From: an uncultured Bacillota bacterium
GTDB lineage: Bacteria; Bacillota_I; Bacilli_A; RFN20; CAG-631
NCBI GenBank assembly: GCA_902491575.1
Contig: CABUID010000003.1
Coordinates: 1-64,000, forward strand
DNA: 64,000 bases
Direction of reading: 5' to 3'
The position numbers and the translations under genes are program-made. How positions within the stretch are numbered: the first letter of the stretch is position 1; every line of letters begins with the position of its first letter. Shown one piece after another: positions 27,338 to 37,104 of this stretch. Under the pieces are notes generated by a model. The model was not told the DNA's origin. It saw only the letters and a program-made list of their open reading frames with translations, and did no database searches.

Positions 27338-27809
27338 GCCTTTTCCCCCATGTATTAAAAAAACAAATAAAGTATAAAAAAACTACTATTACCTAAAACA
27401 GGCCATTCTTATTTTGTCGCCTTAGGTAATTTTAATCACTATCTAGGTATGATACTTACTACAATCTCATTTTAGCATAATCTTTATGCATGGTCAACTT
27501 TCATATAGTAGAAAACAAAAGGAAAATTGCTACATAACTTTTAATTCTACTCTATTATATAAATTAAATTATATGTTCTAAAAAAACAATCTTATATTTT
27601 TCATAATAAATCAGTTGTATAAACGACAAATTATCCTTTCTTCCTCTACTTCACCGTTAAGAAAAGCACCGATTTGACATAATAGTGGACATCGAATTTT
27701 CCATTTATAAACATAAAAATGGCATTTATCGACATAAACTCACTCATTTTTTAGTAAAAAATTCTTTTTTCTCTTTCAATCGTTGTATAATATAAAAAGA
27801 AATGAAACT
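27338..27809. other. 472-bp region without a clear gene
   Basis: AT-rich sequence between the lipoprotein gene and the DUF4143 remnant. It contains the hairpin at 27376-27430, and on the plus strand from about 27650 a stop-free stretch of some 45 codons (including DIEFSIYKHKNGIYRHK) with no start codon signal, perhaps a relic. I recognise no RNA family. Confidence 0.4.
27376..27430 (-). terminator. Hairpin with T-run upstream of the lipoprotein gene
   Basis: Minus strand ATTACCTAA ... TTAGGTAAT (9-bp stem, 25-nt loop), then AGTAG and seven T, ending about 40 bp before the lipoprotein start. It resembles a terminator or attenuator; the gap between stem and T-run weakens the call. Confidence 0.4.
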
Positions 27810-28345
27810 ATGATTGAATATCTAAAACGCAAAATCGATTCGTTTCTTGCAGAATGGAAAGTAAATGATTATCATAAGCCTTATCATTAAATAGCAAGAC
27901 AGGTCGGTAAAACCAAATCCGTTAAAATATTTGTATAAATTAACTATGATAGCATTGTCGAAATCAACTTTGTTTCTAATCCTATATAGAAACAAATCGT
28001 AGAAAATAAGTACTCTGTGGAAGCTGTTATCAAGAATATTTCGTGCATTAATCCTAAAGCTAGATTCATCAAAGGTAAAACATTGATTTTCTTTGACGAA
28101 ATACAGGAATTCGCAAAGACTATCTTGTACCGATCGAAGTCAAAGTTGGAAACCATAACTCAAAATCGCTTTCAACTTTAATCAAGGATTCACATTACAA
28201 AGAAATTTGTTTTGGCATTAAAATCGTAAAAGGAAACATTGGTTTCGACAAAAACATCTGCACTTTCCCACATTTTTGCACCTTTCTTATCAAAGGATTC
28301 CTTTCGAGCTTTCATATAATTAAGCTTCCAAGCTTTCATCTTTAA
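27810..28345 (+). pseudogene. Decayed DUF4143/AAA ATPase gene
   Basis: Reading from ATG 27810 in one frame gives MIEYLKRKIDSFLAEWKV..., a Walker A remnant ARQVGKTKSVKIF and Walker B KGKTLIFFDEIQEF, interrupted by in-frame stops at three places (after PYH, after KIFV and after SNPI). Right after the Walker B the middle of the gene is missing, and another frame continues as DYLVPIEVKVGNHNSKSLSTLIKD...YKEICFGIKIVKGNIGF, the PIEVK nuclease-like end typical of DUF4143 ATP-binding proteins. These are usually about 400-450 residues; some 170 codons remain. The family is common, often in multiple copies, in gut Bacillota and Bacteroidetes, with unclear function. Clearly dead. Confidence 0.85.
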
Positions 28346-28374
28346 GGCTATCGTTTCAAACCGATAGCCATTTT
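28346..28374 (+). terminator. Terminator of the decayed DUF4143 gene
   Basis: GGCTATCG TTTCAAAC CGATAGCC ATTTT immediately follows the remnant's stop codon. The structure outlived the gene. Confidence 0.8.
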
Positions 28375-28523
28375 ACTTGTTGCTAAAAAAAATGGAACTT
28401 TATTTCTAAAATTTATATTTTATTCAAAGCCCATTTATTTTTAAATATATATCTTATAAATTTACTTTTACTTACGAATAATAAGTAAATTAACTTCTAT
28501 TCAATCAAAATTAATTTAATGAA

Positions 28524-29177
28524 TTAATCTTTTTCTCCTTCCACAATGGCCACACCTGAAGATGTACCAAGACGAGATGCCCCACATTCTTTTACCATTT
28601 TAAACGCATCTTCATAACATCTTACTCCACCTGCTGCTTTGACTTTGCAAACACCTTTTACAGTGTCAGACATTAATTTTACATCTTCAAAAGTAGCTCC
28701 TGATTTGCTAAATCCAGTTGATGTTTTCACATAGTCTACACCAACTTCCATACAAATTTGACATACTTTTACAATTTCTTCTTGACTCAACAAACAATTT
28801 TCAAAAATAACTTTAACCAGTGTTCCATTTGCAGCATCAAAAACAGATTGAATATCTGCTTTAACGAAAGAATAATTCTTATCTTTTAAAGCACCAATAT
28901 TAATAACCATATCCACTTCATCTGCGCCATTAGCAATCGCTTCTTTTGTTTCCATTGCTTTTATATAAGAAGTGTTTGCTCCTAAAGGAAAACCAATGAC
29001 TGTACATACTTTAACCGATGTGTTTTTTAATACCTCTTTGCAATAAGAAACGTGACATGGATTTACACAAACACTAGCAAAATCATATTTTTTTGCTTCT
29101 TCACAAAGTTTTAAAATTTGGTCTGTAGTAGCTTCTGGTTTTAATAATGTGTGATCAATATACTTATTTAATTTCAT
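28524..29177 (-). CDS. deoC: Deoxyribose-phosphate aldolase
   Basis: Splits 2-deoxyribose-5-phosphate into glyceraldehyde-3-phosphate and acetaldehyde in deoxynucleoside breakdown. The 217-residue TIM barrel shows [10 protein letters not shown] at the start, [12 protein letters not shown], the Schiff-base Lys in [16 protein letters not shown] (near 154) and KAAGGVR. Full length. It follows mtaB by 2 bp, so it is read with rsmE-mtaB rather than with other nucleoside genes. Confidence 0.97.
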   Translation of the reverse strand: MKLNKYIDHTLLKPEATTDQILKLCEEAKKYDFASVCVNPCHVSYCKEVLKNTSVKVCTVIGFPLGANTSYIKAMETKEAIANGADEVDMVINIGALKDKNYSFVKADIQSVFDAANGTLVKVIFENCLLSQEEIVKVCQICMEVGVDYVKTSTGFSKSGATFEDVKLMSDTVKGVCKVKAAGGVRCYEDAFKMVKECGASRLGTSSGVAIVEGEKD

Positions 29178-29179
29178 TT

Positions 29180-30469
29180 TTATCCCTCCAATTTGGCTAT
29201 GACAATATCATCATAGGCTTTTTTAATCTTTACTTTAACAATACTATTACGTGTTAATACTTTTTTACTATCAATTTGCACTTTAATGAAATTGCTTGTA
29301 TGTCCAATGTATCCTTTTTCTGTGAATTCTTCAATGAGAACTTCTACTTCTTGATCAATATATTTTTGATTGTATGCCAAATTTAATTGTTTAGATAATT
29401 CTAATAACTCATTTGCACGTTGCTTTTTAATAACACCATTGATTTGATTGTTCATCTTTGCAGCAAGAGTCCCTTTTCTACTTGAAAAAGGAAAAACATG
29501 AATTTTAGCAAAACCAATATCTTGGCAAGTCTTTAAAGTTTGTTTAAAATTTTCTTCACTTTCACCAGGAAATCCTACAATTACATCGGTAGTTATCGCA
29601 ATATCAGGTACCGTTTTTTGAATCCTTTTTACTTTTTCACTATAGGTTTCTATGGTATATTTTCGGTTCATGGAATGGAGAATATCATCACTTCCAGCTT
29701 GTAAAGGAATATGCAAGTGTTTAGCTAATTTTTCATTCTTAACTAATAGTTGAATAAAATCTTCCGTTATTTCACTTTCTTCAATGCTTGAGATTCGTAA
29801 TCGATATAGTCCATCTAATTTTAATAATTCCTCCACCAACATTGTAAACGTGAAGTTTTGAATATCTTTACCATAACTTCCAGTATGGATACCTGTCAAA
29901 ACAATTTCTTTATACCCCAAAGAAATGAGGTGTTTTGCTTCTTTAATTACTTCTTCTTTTTTCCTTGATTTAATCGTTCCTCTAACATAAGGGATAATAC
30001 AATAACTACAATAATTGTTACAGCCATCTTGTATCTTTAAGTAGGCTCTTGTTTTTTCAAGGCAAGAAGAAAGAGGCAATTCTTCATAAGATTTAAATTC
30101 TTTAATGTCTTCCACTAATGAAATCTGTGAGGATGAAGACTGAAGGTACTCTTTGATTTTATGTCTGTCTTTCGTTCCAATGAGTAAGACTACTCCTGGT
30201 ATTTGTTTTACTTCGTTTTCAAAGCCTTGAACATAGCACCCCATCACAATAATTTTAGCATTCAAATTTCGTTGATGAAAAGAATGAATCTTTTGACGTG
30301 ACTTACTAGCAGCAGTATTGGTAACACAACAAGTATTAATAATTAAATATTCTGCTTTCTCTTCCTCTACAAGTTGGTAACCTTCATTGAGCAAATCATT
30401 TTTAATAGCTTCCATTTCATAAGAATTGACTTTACAACCTAATGAATATATAAAAAATGTATGATTCAT
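29180..30469 (-). CDS. mtaB: tRNA (N6-threonylcarbamoyladenosine(37)-C2)-methylthiotransferase MtaB
   Basis: A radical-SAM enzyme that adds a methylthio group to t6A37 of ANN-decoding tRNAs. The 429-residue protein has the N-terminal UPF0004 domain with three Cys for one Fe-S cluster ([21 protein letters not shown]), the radical-[11 protein letters not shown] near 150, and a C-terminal TRAM domain. The MtaB subgroup is preferred over MiaB because of the N-terminus and the rsmE neighbour (yqeU-yqeV in Bacillus). It overlaps rsmE by 4 bp. Confidence 0.93.
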   Translation of the reverse strand: MNHTFFIYSLGCKVNSYEMEAIKNDLLNEGYQLVEEEKAEYLIINTCCVTNTAASKSRQKIHSFHQRNLNAKIIVMGCYVQGFENEVKQIPGVVLLIGTKDRHKIKEYLQSSSSQISLVEDIKEFKSYEELPLSSCLEKTRAYLKIQDGCNNYCSYCIIPYVRGTIKSRKKEEVIKEAKHLISLGYKEIVLTGIHTGSYGKDIQNFTFTMLVEELLKLDGLYRLRISSIEESEITEDFIQLLVKNEKLAKHLHIPLQAGSDDILHSMNRKYTIETYSEKVKRIQKTVPDIAITTDVIVGFPGESEENFKQTLKTCQDIGFAKIHVFPFSSRKGTLAAKMNNQINGVIKKQRANELLELSKQLNLAYNQKYIDQEVEVLIEEFTEKGYIGHTSNFIKVQIDSKKVLTRNSIVKVKIKKAYDDIVIAKLEG

Positions 30470-31191
30470 AATGCAATCCCTTCTAAATAATAGGCAATGA
30501 CAGATAAAGTATAAAGTGCAGCGGTTTCACTCCTTAAAATTCTTTTTCCTAAAGAAATACTTTGAAATCCTTTTTCTATTAATGATTGTACTTCATTTTC
30601 ACTAAACCCACCTTCAGGTCCAATAATGACAGCAATTTTATCATAATGTGAAAGATTCTTTAATGCACAAGAAAAAGAATTTTCTATTTGATTATTCTCA
30701 TAAGCCATTAATCCTAAAGTATTTTCTTCTAAGATAATATCCTTTATCGAAATCGGTGTATGTATATTGGGCAAAACTTGACGATGCGATTGCTCACAAG
30801 CTTCTTTCGCTATTTTTTCATAACGATTTCTTTTACTGTCTTCTTTATCTTTATCCACTTTAATGACACTTCTTGAAAAAAATGTTGGATAAAAATCACT
30901 GACTCCTAGTTCAGTTGCCTTTTGAACAATAAAGTCCATTTTATCATTTTTAATCAAAGCTTGATACAAAATAACTTTTTTACAAAGTTCCGTATTTTGA
31001 TTCAATTCTTTAATCATCTCAATTTTATAAGAATGATTTAAATATCGAATTTGACACAAATAGCTTTGTTCATTATAAATACAAATAATTTCTCCTTTGT
31101 CTTTTATACGCATTACATCTTTAATGTGGTGGAAATCATTTTCTAATAATTGAAATTGTTCATTCACTTTTTTCACAAAATATCGTTGCAT
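30466..31191 (-). CDS. rsmE: 16S rRNA m3U1498 methyltransferase RsmE
   Basis: SPOUT-class methyltransferase acting on U1498 of 16S rRNA. 241 residues: N-terminal PUA-like domain (MQRYFVKK...HHIKDVMRIKDKGE), then the knot domain with KATELGVSDFYP, EQSHRQVLP and the SAM loop IGPEGGFSENEV, and LGKRILRSETAAL at the end. All family motifs are present. It is the first gene of the rsmE-mtaB-deoC operon. Confidence 0.96.
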   Translation of the reverse strand: MQRYFVKKVNEQFQLLENDFHHIKDVMRIKDKGEIICIYNEQSYLCQIRYLNHSYKIEMIKELNQNTELCKKVILYQALIKNDKMDFIVQKATELGVSDFYPTFFSRSVIKVDKDKEDSKRNRYEKIAKEACEQSHRQVLPNIHTPISIKDIILEENTLGLMAYENNQIENSFSCALKNLSHYDKIAVIIGPEGGFSENEVQSLIEKGFQSISLGKRILRSETAALYTLSVIAYYLEGIAL

Positions 31192-31317
31192 ACTTTATCC
31201 TCAGTAATATTTTAACAAATTTGTGAAAAATAACAAGATATGTAAAATAGAATTTTACATTTTTGATGATTTTTTTTATTCGTTTTGCTATAATGATTGA
31301 AAAGGCGGTGGTTAACC

Positions 31318-31677
31318 ATGTTTTCTAAAATCAAAGAAGCTTTTGAAACTTATTCACAAAGTACTTCTATCCATCCAGATCCTACTTTACGCTCTATTAA
31401 TGTTAAAATGGGACCATCTTTATTAGCGAATGAAGTTATCAATATTTTAAAATCATTAAAGTATAAAACCATTCGATACAATGATGTTTTTAACGAAATT
31501 TTCACTTCGAAAGCTGGTTATGAAGTCACGATTCATTTACTCGCTTCTTCCAATGGATCTTCCACTATAGAAGTTTCTATATTTTCACCTACTCATCGTG
31601 GAAAAACTAGAAAAGCACTACGTTTTTTACTAAACAAATTTAAAGAGGAGTTTCAAAATTATTTAGACCATGAGTAA
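31318..31677 (+). CDS. Hypothetical protein, 119 aa, upstream of rnhC
   Basis: A soluble alpha/beta-looking protein (MFSKIKEAFETYSQ... with a closing amphipathic helix RKALRFLLNKFKEEFQNYLDHE). I do not recognise a family. ATG 31318 is chosen because GGCGGTGG precedes it; a TTG at 31297 has no ribosome binding site. Its stop overlaps the rnhC start by 8 bp, so the pair is co-translated. In Bacillus a ZapA gene follows rnhC, but this protein does not look like ZapA. Confidence 0.7.
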   Translation: MFSKIKEAFETYSQSTSIHPDPTLRSINVKMGPSLLANEVINILKSLKYKTIRYNDVFNEIFTSKAGYEVTIHLLASSNGSSTIEVSIFSPTHRGKTRKALRFLLNKFKEEFQNYLDHE

Positions 31678-32566
31678 TTCTTTTAAAGCAACTAACGAGC
31701 AAATCGAAAGCATCATCCATTACTATGATGCGGATAAAATAAATAGTAAAAACGATATTTTTCTATTTCAGGCTAAGGCCATTGATTTTTCTGTGTCCAT
31801 TTATAAAAATGGCACTGTTTTTTTTCAAGGCAAAGAAGCAGAAAAAGAATTTTTAAAATGGAATCCTAACGACTTAGATTTAAAGGATAAAACAGAAATG
31901 AATCATATCGGTTCCGATGAAGTGGGATGTGGTGATTATTTTGGCCCTGTTGTCGTTTGTGCTGCTTTAGTCAAAAAAGAAGATTATCCCTATTTATATG
32001 AAATTGGAGTTCAAGACTCAAAGCAACTCACTGATATTAAAATTCAAAATTTAGCACTTTTACTTCAAAAAAGAGTTCAATACGTTTCTTTTGTTTTATC
32101 CACTAAAAAATATAATGAACTTCATGAAAAAGGTTACAATTTAAATAAAATCAAAGCCTATCTTCATAATTTTGTATTATATAAATTGGCAGAGAAAACA
32201 CAATTTAAAGGCGAGATGATTGTGGATCAATTTTGTAGCGAAAAATTATACTATCATTATTTAAATGATTATCACCCAAATGAAATACAATATCATCTAC
32301 ACTTTACTCCAAAAGCTGAAAATAAATATTTAGCCGTTGCCTGTGCCTCCATACTGGCTAGAGACCTCTTTATAAAAGAAATGCAAAAATTGGAAAAAGA
32401 AATTGGATATTCACCTATTTACTATGGGGCAGGTCATAAAGTCGATGAATTAGCTACTAAAATAGCCATAGAGAAAGGAACCCAATATTTAAAAAAGTAT
32501 GTCAAGTTTCATTACAAAAACACGGAAAAAGTGCTACAAAACTTAAATGAAAAAAAATACTTTTAA
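31670..32566 (+). CDS. rnhC: Ribonuclease HIII
   Basis: Degrades RNA in RNA/DNA hybrids. 298 residues: an N-terminal TBP-like substrate-binding domain (about 1-80), then the type 2 RNase H fold with HIGSDEVGCGDYFGPVVV near 85 (Asp-Glu pair), VQDSKQLTD, GEMIVDQF and ACASILARD. The GDYFGP form distinguishes HIII from HII. Full length. Confidence 0.96.
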   Translation: MSNSFKATNEQIESIIHYYDADKINSKNDIFLFQAKAIDFSVSIYKNGTVFFQGKEAEKEFLKWNPNDLDLKDKTEMNHIGSDEVGCGDYFGPVVVCAALVKKEDYPYLYEIGVQDSKQLTDIKIQNLALLLQKRVQYVSFVLSTKKYNELHEKGYNLNKIKAYLHNFVLYKLAEKTQFKGEMIVDQFCSEKLYYHYLNDYHPNEIQYHLHFTPKAENKYLAVACASILARDLFIKEMQKLEKEIGYSPIYYGAGHKVDELATKIAIEKGTQYLKKYVKFHYKNTEKVLQNLNEKKYF

Positions 32567-32584
32567 AATTTATATAAATTTTAA

Positions 32585-32612
32585 TTGTTTTTTATTCTTA
32601 AAGTGTTATAAT
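32585..32612 (+). promoter_or_regulatory. Promoter of the ABC transporter gene
   Basis: TTGTTT, 16-bp spacer, TATAAT (32607-32612), then AAGGAGG at about 32628 before the ATG at 32643. It shows that the ABC gene has its own start just past rnhC. Confidence 0.65.
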
Positions 32613-32642
32613 CTAATAAAATTAAATAAGGAGGTCCATTCA

Positions 32643-35369
32643 ATGCGCAAAAAAAACATAGAACAAGAAAAATACATTAGCAATGCAATGCTAAAATTAA
32701 AAGATATTAAAAAAGACTATCCAGTCGGTGGTAGTGGTGAACCTGTTCATGCACTTAAAAATATCCATCTCAATTTTCGCAAAAATGAATTTGTATCCAT
32801 TCTTGGTCCATCAGGTTGTGGAAAGACAACTTTATTAAACATAATCGGCGGCTTAGATAAATATACAAGTGGTGATTTAATTATTGCAGGCAAATCTACC
32901 AAGAAATATAATGATCGTGATTGGGATGTCTACCGAAATCATCGAATTGGCTTTATTTTTCAAAGTTATAATTTAATTCCACATCAAACAATACTTGGCA
33001 ATGTTGAACTTGCTTTGACAATTGCTGGTATGCCAAAAAAAGAAAGAATTGAAAAAGCCAAAAAAGCCTTGGATAAAGTAGGATTAAAAGATGCTTACTA
33101 CAAACATCCTAACCAATTATCAGGTGGACAATGCCAAAGAGTGGCAATCGCTAGAGCTTTAGTCAATGAACCAGAAATCCTTTTGGCCGATGAACCTACG
33201 GGTGCTTTAGACACAGTGACATCTAAACAAATTATGGATTTGATTTGTGAGATTTCAAAGGAAAAATTAGTCATTATGGTTACCCATAATCCTGAAATTG
33301 CTGAACAATATTCAACTCGTATCATTCGCTTATTAGATGGTGAGGTCGTATCCGATAGTAACCCTTTCCAAGATGAATGGATTGAAAATAATGATTCTAT
33401 AAAAGTAAATGAAAAAGCTAAAATGTCATTTTGGACAGCTTTTAAATTATCTTTCCGAAATTTAATTTCAAAGTTTAAACGTACTATATTGGTTTGTATT
33501 GCCGGCTCTATAGGTATTGTTGGTGTTTCTACAGTTTTAGCTGTTTCAGCTGGTGTTCATAATTACATTGATAGTATGCAAGATGATATGCTTTCTGGAA
33601 ATCCAATTACCATTAATGAAGTAACATATGATTTAAATAATATGTTAAATGAGCAAAGTACTTTTGAAAAAATTGAAATTGTAAAAGAAAATGGCTTTAT
33701 CAATGTAGATTCTTTAGTTGAATATTTAATAAAAAGGTCTTCTACAATGGATAACTATAAAATTAGTAATGATATTACGGAAGATTATATCCAATATATT
33801 TTAAATATGCCTAAAGAAAATTATGCAGCTTTAGCTTTAGACTATAGCGTAGATATTACCAATAATATTTATACTGATTGGAAATATAGTGCTGAAGGTG
33901 AAGCTAAAAATATGTCTGTTTCAGCCATCACGAAAATGTATACTTCTGTTCTTAAGAAAACGGAATTTGATAGTTATGCATCTTATATATCCCAATTAAA
34001 TGCTGCTTTAGCACAAGCACCTGGTAATGATGAATATATATTATCACAATATGATTTACTCGAAGGTGAACTGGCAAAAAATGAAAACGAAATCATGGTT
34101 GTCGTCAATAAAAACACTCAATTGACAGATGTATTATTAGCTCAGTTAGGTTATTATACTCAAAATGAATTCATTAATATTATCTATAAAGCAACCGATA
34201 ATGAAAATTACAATGAGGCAAATGATAAATATAAATTTGCTTATCAAGAAATTTTAAATAAAACTTTTACTTGGTATCCAAATGATGTCGTCTTTACACA
34301 AAATTCTGGTCCTATGGCTGAAGTCAATCCATTTACATATAGTGCATATGTAAACGATACTTTCAAAGATGGATTAGAGTTGAAAGTGACAGGAATTTTA
34401 CAACCAAAAGAAAATATTTCTTATGGTTGCTTAGATGCTGGTTTTTATTATACAGAAGCTTTGACAAAAAAGATAATTCAATCCAATATTGAATCTGAAA
34501 TTGTAAAGTATTACCAAAGCAAAAATACAGACACCATTACAAGTGGTCCATATATCTATCCTGCTACAGGACAAACTATCCCAATGGGGGTTACTTACAC
34601 CTATGATTATATTTACGAAGGCGAAACTTTTGAAAATGAAATTGGATATCTTGGTAGTGAATCTGGAATGTCTTCTTTTATGTCTTTCATTCAAAGTATT
34701 ATTGGAAGTGGAAATACAGATACACAAACTGAATACTACTCCATTACAATAAGACAATTAGGAGGAAATGATTTAGCCAATAATATAGCGATTTATCCAA
34801 TCGACTTTGATAGTAAATATAAGGTTACAGAATATCTTGATAAATGGAATCAAGATGGTGACATTTTACTTCAAGATAAAGTTATTCATAAAGAAGACAG
34901 AAGTAATGTCACTTATACAGATAATTTAGAAATTGTCATTCGATTAATCAATACCATGATTGATATTATAACTTATGCATTAATTGTATTTACCGCTTTA
35001 TCTTTACTTGTATCCACAGTAATGATAGGTATTATCACCTATGTATCTGTTGTTGAGCGAGTAAAAGAAATTGGTGTCATTCGTTCTCTTGGTGGAAGAA
35101 AACGTGATGTTTCTTATTTATTCAATGCAGAAACCTTTATCATCGGCTTAGCAAGTGGTATTTTTGGAATCTTATTTACACTGGGTATATCTGGAATTAT
35201 CAACTTGATTGTTGGTCACTTTAGTGGAATTTATACAATTGCCGCTTTACCATTCTCAAATGCTTTAATTATGATTATTATCAGTATTTTATTGACACTT
35301 ATTTCTGGTTTAATCCCTGCCAAAGCAGCAGCTAAGAAAAATCCAGTAGAAGCCTTAAGAACGGAATAA
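32643..35369 (+). CDS. MacB-like ABC transporter, fused ATPase and FtsX-type permease
   Basis: The 908-residue protein starts with a LolD/MacB-type ATPase (about 15-250): Walker A GPSGCGKTTLLN, Q-loop FQSYNLI, signature LSGGQCQRVAIARAL, Walker B ILLADEPTGALD. A membrane helix follows near 285, then an extracytoplasmic domain of nearly 450 residues, and three C-terminal helices with the FtsX motif VERVKEIGVIRSLGGRKRDV. Such 4-helix proteins transmit force across the membrane for export of peptides or lipoproteins, or to act on the cell wall; the substrate is unknown. ATG 32643 follows AAGGAGGT; the frame is open further upstream but without signal. A strong terminator follows. Confidence 0.88.
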   Translation: MRKKNIEQEKYISNAMLKLKDIKKDYPVGGSGEPVHALKNIHLNFRKNEFVSILGPSGCGKTTLLNIIGGLDKYTSGDLIIAGKSTKKYNDRDWDVYRNHRIGFIFQSYNLIPHQTILGNVELALTIAGMPKKERIEKAKKALDKVGLKDAYYKHPNQLSGGQCQRVAIARALVNEPEILLADEPTGALDTVTSKQIMDLICEISKEKLVIMVTHNPEIAEQYSTRIIRLLDGEVVSDSNPFQDEWIENNDSIKVNEKAKMSFWTAFKLSFRNLISKFKRTILVCIAGSIGIVGVSTVLAVSAGVHNYIDSMQDDMLSGNPITINEVTYDLNNMLNEQSTFEKIEIVKENGFINVDSLVEYLIKRSSTMDNYKISNDITEDYIQYILNMPKENYAALALDYSVDITNNIYTDWKYSAEGEAKNMSVSAITKMYTSVLKKTEFDSYASYISQLNAALAQAPGNDEYILSQYDLLEGELAKNENEIMVVVNKNTQLTDVLLAQLGYYTQNEFINIIYKATDNENYNEANDKYKFAYQEILNKTFTWYPNDVVFTQNSGPMAEVNPFTYSAYVNDTFKDGLELKVTGILQPKENISYGCLDAGFYYTEALTKKIIQSNIESEIVKYYQSKNTDTITSGPYIYPATGQTIPMGVTYTYDYIYEGETFENEIGYLGSESGMSSFMSFIQSIIGSGNTDTQTEYYSITIRQLGGNDLANNIAIYPIDFDSKYKVTEYLDKWNQDGDILLQDKVIHKEDRSNVTYTDNLEIVIRLINTMIDIITYALIVFTALSLLVSTVMIGIITYVSVVERVKEIGVIRSLGGRKRDVSYLFNAETFIIGLASGIFGILFTLGISGIINLIVGHFSGIYTIAALPFSNALIMIIISILLTLISGLIPAKAAAKKNPVEALRTE

Positions 35370-35391
35370 TAATAATCAATAACTTTTTAAG

Positions 35392-35427
35392 AAAATAGAT
35401 TCAAAATATTTGAATCTATTTTTTTTA
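35392..35427 (+). terminator. Terminator of the ABC transporter gene
   Basis: AAAATAGATTCAAA / TTTGAATCTATTTT 14-bp stem with a three-base loop and a T-run. Confidence 0.9.
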
Positions 35428-35593
35428 TGAATAAGATTGTCAAATACTTTCTTTTACTATGATGAATTAATTTTATTTTTCAACAAATTTAAAATAGCAT
35501 TTTAAACGAAAAATTTAGTTTTTTCTTTTCATATTTCTTTTGTTTAAATTTTCTTTTTGATATAATAATGAATGTATTGTATGGAGGACGAAT

Positions 35594-37078
35594 ATGAAAA
35601 AGATAGCTTTTGATAATGAATATTATTTAAAAATACAAAGAAATGAAATCAATAAAAGAATTGCCTCCTTTGGTGATAAACTCTATCTTGAATTTGGTGG
35701 AAAACTATTTGATGATTATCACGCCGCTAGAGTACTTCCAGGATTTCAACCTGATAGTAAATTAAAAATGCTTCTTGGATTAAAAGAAAAAGCAGAAATC
35801 GTCATTGTCGTAAATTCAGAAGATATTAATGCAAATAAAGTAAGAAATGATATTGGGATTACTTATCAAGCTGAAGTAGAAAGATTAATTGATGCTTTCC
35901 ATGAAGTCGATTTATATGTGAGTAGTGTTGTTTTATCCTTTTATCAAGATACACCACTCATTGATGCCTTTATCACTAAATTAAAAAACAATCATATCAA
36001 AACTTATAAACATTATAAAATCAATGGGTATCCGCAAAATATTCCTTTAATCGTTAGTGAAGAAGGTCTTGGAAAAAATGAATATATTGAAACCACCAGA
36101 TCACTAGTTATTATCACTGCACCTGGACCAGGAAGTGGAAAAATGGCCACTTGTTTATCTCAACTTTATCATGATAATAAAAAAGGTATCCGTGCAGGCT
36201 ATGCCAAATATGAAACCTTTCCTATTTGGAATTTACCTTTAAAACATCCAGTGAATTTAGCTTATGAAGCAGCAACAGTAGACTTAAATGATGTCAATAT
36301 GATTGATCCATTCCATCTAGAAAAATACAATAAAATGGCTGTAAATTATAATCGTGATGTTGAAGTATTTCCTTTATTAAAAGCTATCTTTGAAAAAATA
36401 TATGGGGAAAGCCCTTACTTTTCTCCTACTGATATGGGAGTAAATATGGCTGGTTTTGCAATTAAAAATGATGAAGCAGCTACTCAAGCAAGTAAAAATG
36501 AAATTATTCGCCGATATTTTCAAGCCTTAAAAAATAACTACTATGGTAAGTTTACGGATGAATGTGTATTAAAAGAAGAAATGTTAATGAATCAAATCGG
36601 TGTTTCTGTTTCTGAAAGAAAATGTGTACAAGCCTGTTTGAAAAAAGCAAATAAAGAGAATGTTCCTTGTGTCGCTTTAGAATTAAATAATGGTCAAATC
36701 ATTACCGGAAAAAGATCGCCATTATTTGGAGCTCCTGCAGCAGTATTATTAAATGCTTTAAAGAAACTAGCTAAAATTGATGATTCTTTAACATTGATTT
36801 CTCCTCATGTCATTGAACCTATTCAACATTTAAAAGTAGATGATTTGAAAAACCACAATCCTCGTTTACACTTAGAAGAAGTTTTGATTGCATTAGCTAT
36901 TCAAGCAACCACAAATACTTTATCAGAAATTGCTTTAAAACAATTACCAAAATTAAAAGGTTGTCAGGCACATTCCTCTATTATCTTACCTGAAAGTGAT
37001 TTGAATACTTTTAAAAAATTGGGCATTGATATTACGGAAGAGCCTGTCAGTTATGCAAAAAGATTATATACAAAATAA
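35594..37078 (+). CDS. DUF1846 (UPF0371) family protein
   Basis: A 494-residue protein highly typical of DUF1846: starts KIAFDNEYYLKIQ, has FGGKLFDDYHAARVLPGF near 38, TAPGPGSGKMATCLSQLYHD near 180 and MGVNMAGFAI near 290. The central segment resembles a P-loop-like nucleotide-binding site. Enzymatic activity is not established. Monocistronic between two good terminators; GGAGGACGAAT precedes the ATG. Confidence 0.95.
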   Translation: MKKIAFDNEYYLKIQRNEINKRIASFGDKLYLEFGGKLFDDYHAARVLPGFQPDSKLKMLLGLKEKAEIVIVVNSEDINANKVRNDIGITYQAEVERLIDAFHEVDLYVSSVVLSFYQDTPLIDAFITKLKNNHIKTYKHYKINGYPQNIPLIVSEEGLGKNEYIETTRSLVIITAPGPGSGKMATCLSQLYHDNKKGIRAGYAKYETFPIWNLPLKHPVNLAYEAATVDLNDVNMIDPFHLEKYNKMAVNYNRDVEVFPLLKAIFEKIYGESPYFSPTDMGVNMAGFAIKNDEAATQASKNEIIRRYFQALKNNYYGKFTDECVLKEEMLMNQIGVSVSERKCVQACLKKANKENVPCVALELNNGQIITGKRSPLFGAPAAVLLNALKKLAKIDDSLTLISPHVIEPIQHLKVDDLKNHNPRLHLEEVLIALAIQATTNTLSEIALKQLPKLKGCQAHSSIILPESDLNTFKKLGIDITEEPVSYAKRLYTK

Positions 37079-37104
37079 AAAGGTTATCGAAATAACCTTT
37101 TTTT
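37077..37104. terminator. Bidirectional terminator between DUF1846 and the RNase J-like gene
   Basis: AAAGGTTAT CGAA ATAACCTTT stem-loop with A and T runs at both sides, between convergent genes. Confidence 0.88.

Noticed and set aside
31239..31258. Palindrome TGTAAAAT-AGA-ATTTTACA between rsmE and the 119-aa gene
   Set aside because: AT-rich 8-3-8 repeat in a divergent region; could be an operator but there is no matching regulator and similar repeats are expected by chance at this composition.
31318..31677. ZapA for the gene before rnhC, by analogy to Bacillus
   Set aside because: The Bacillus zapA lies after rnhC and the sequence has no ZapA-like coiled-coil start, so the gene is left unnamed.
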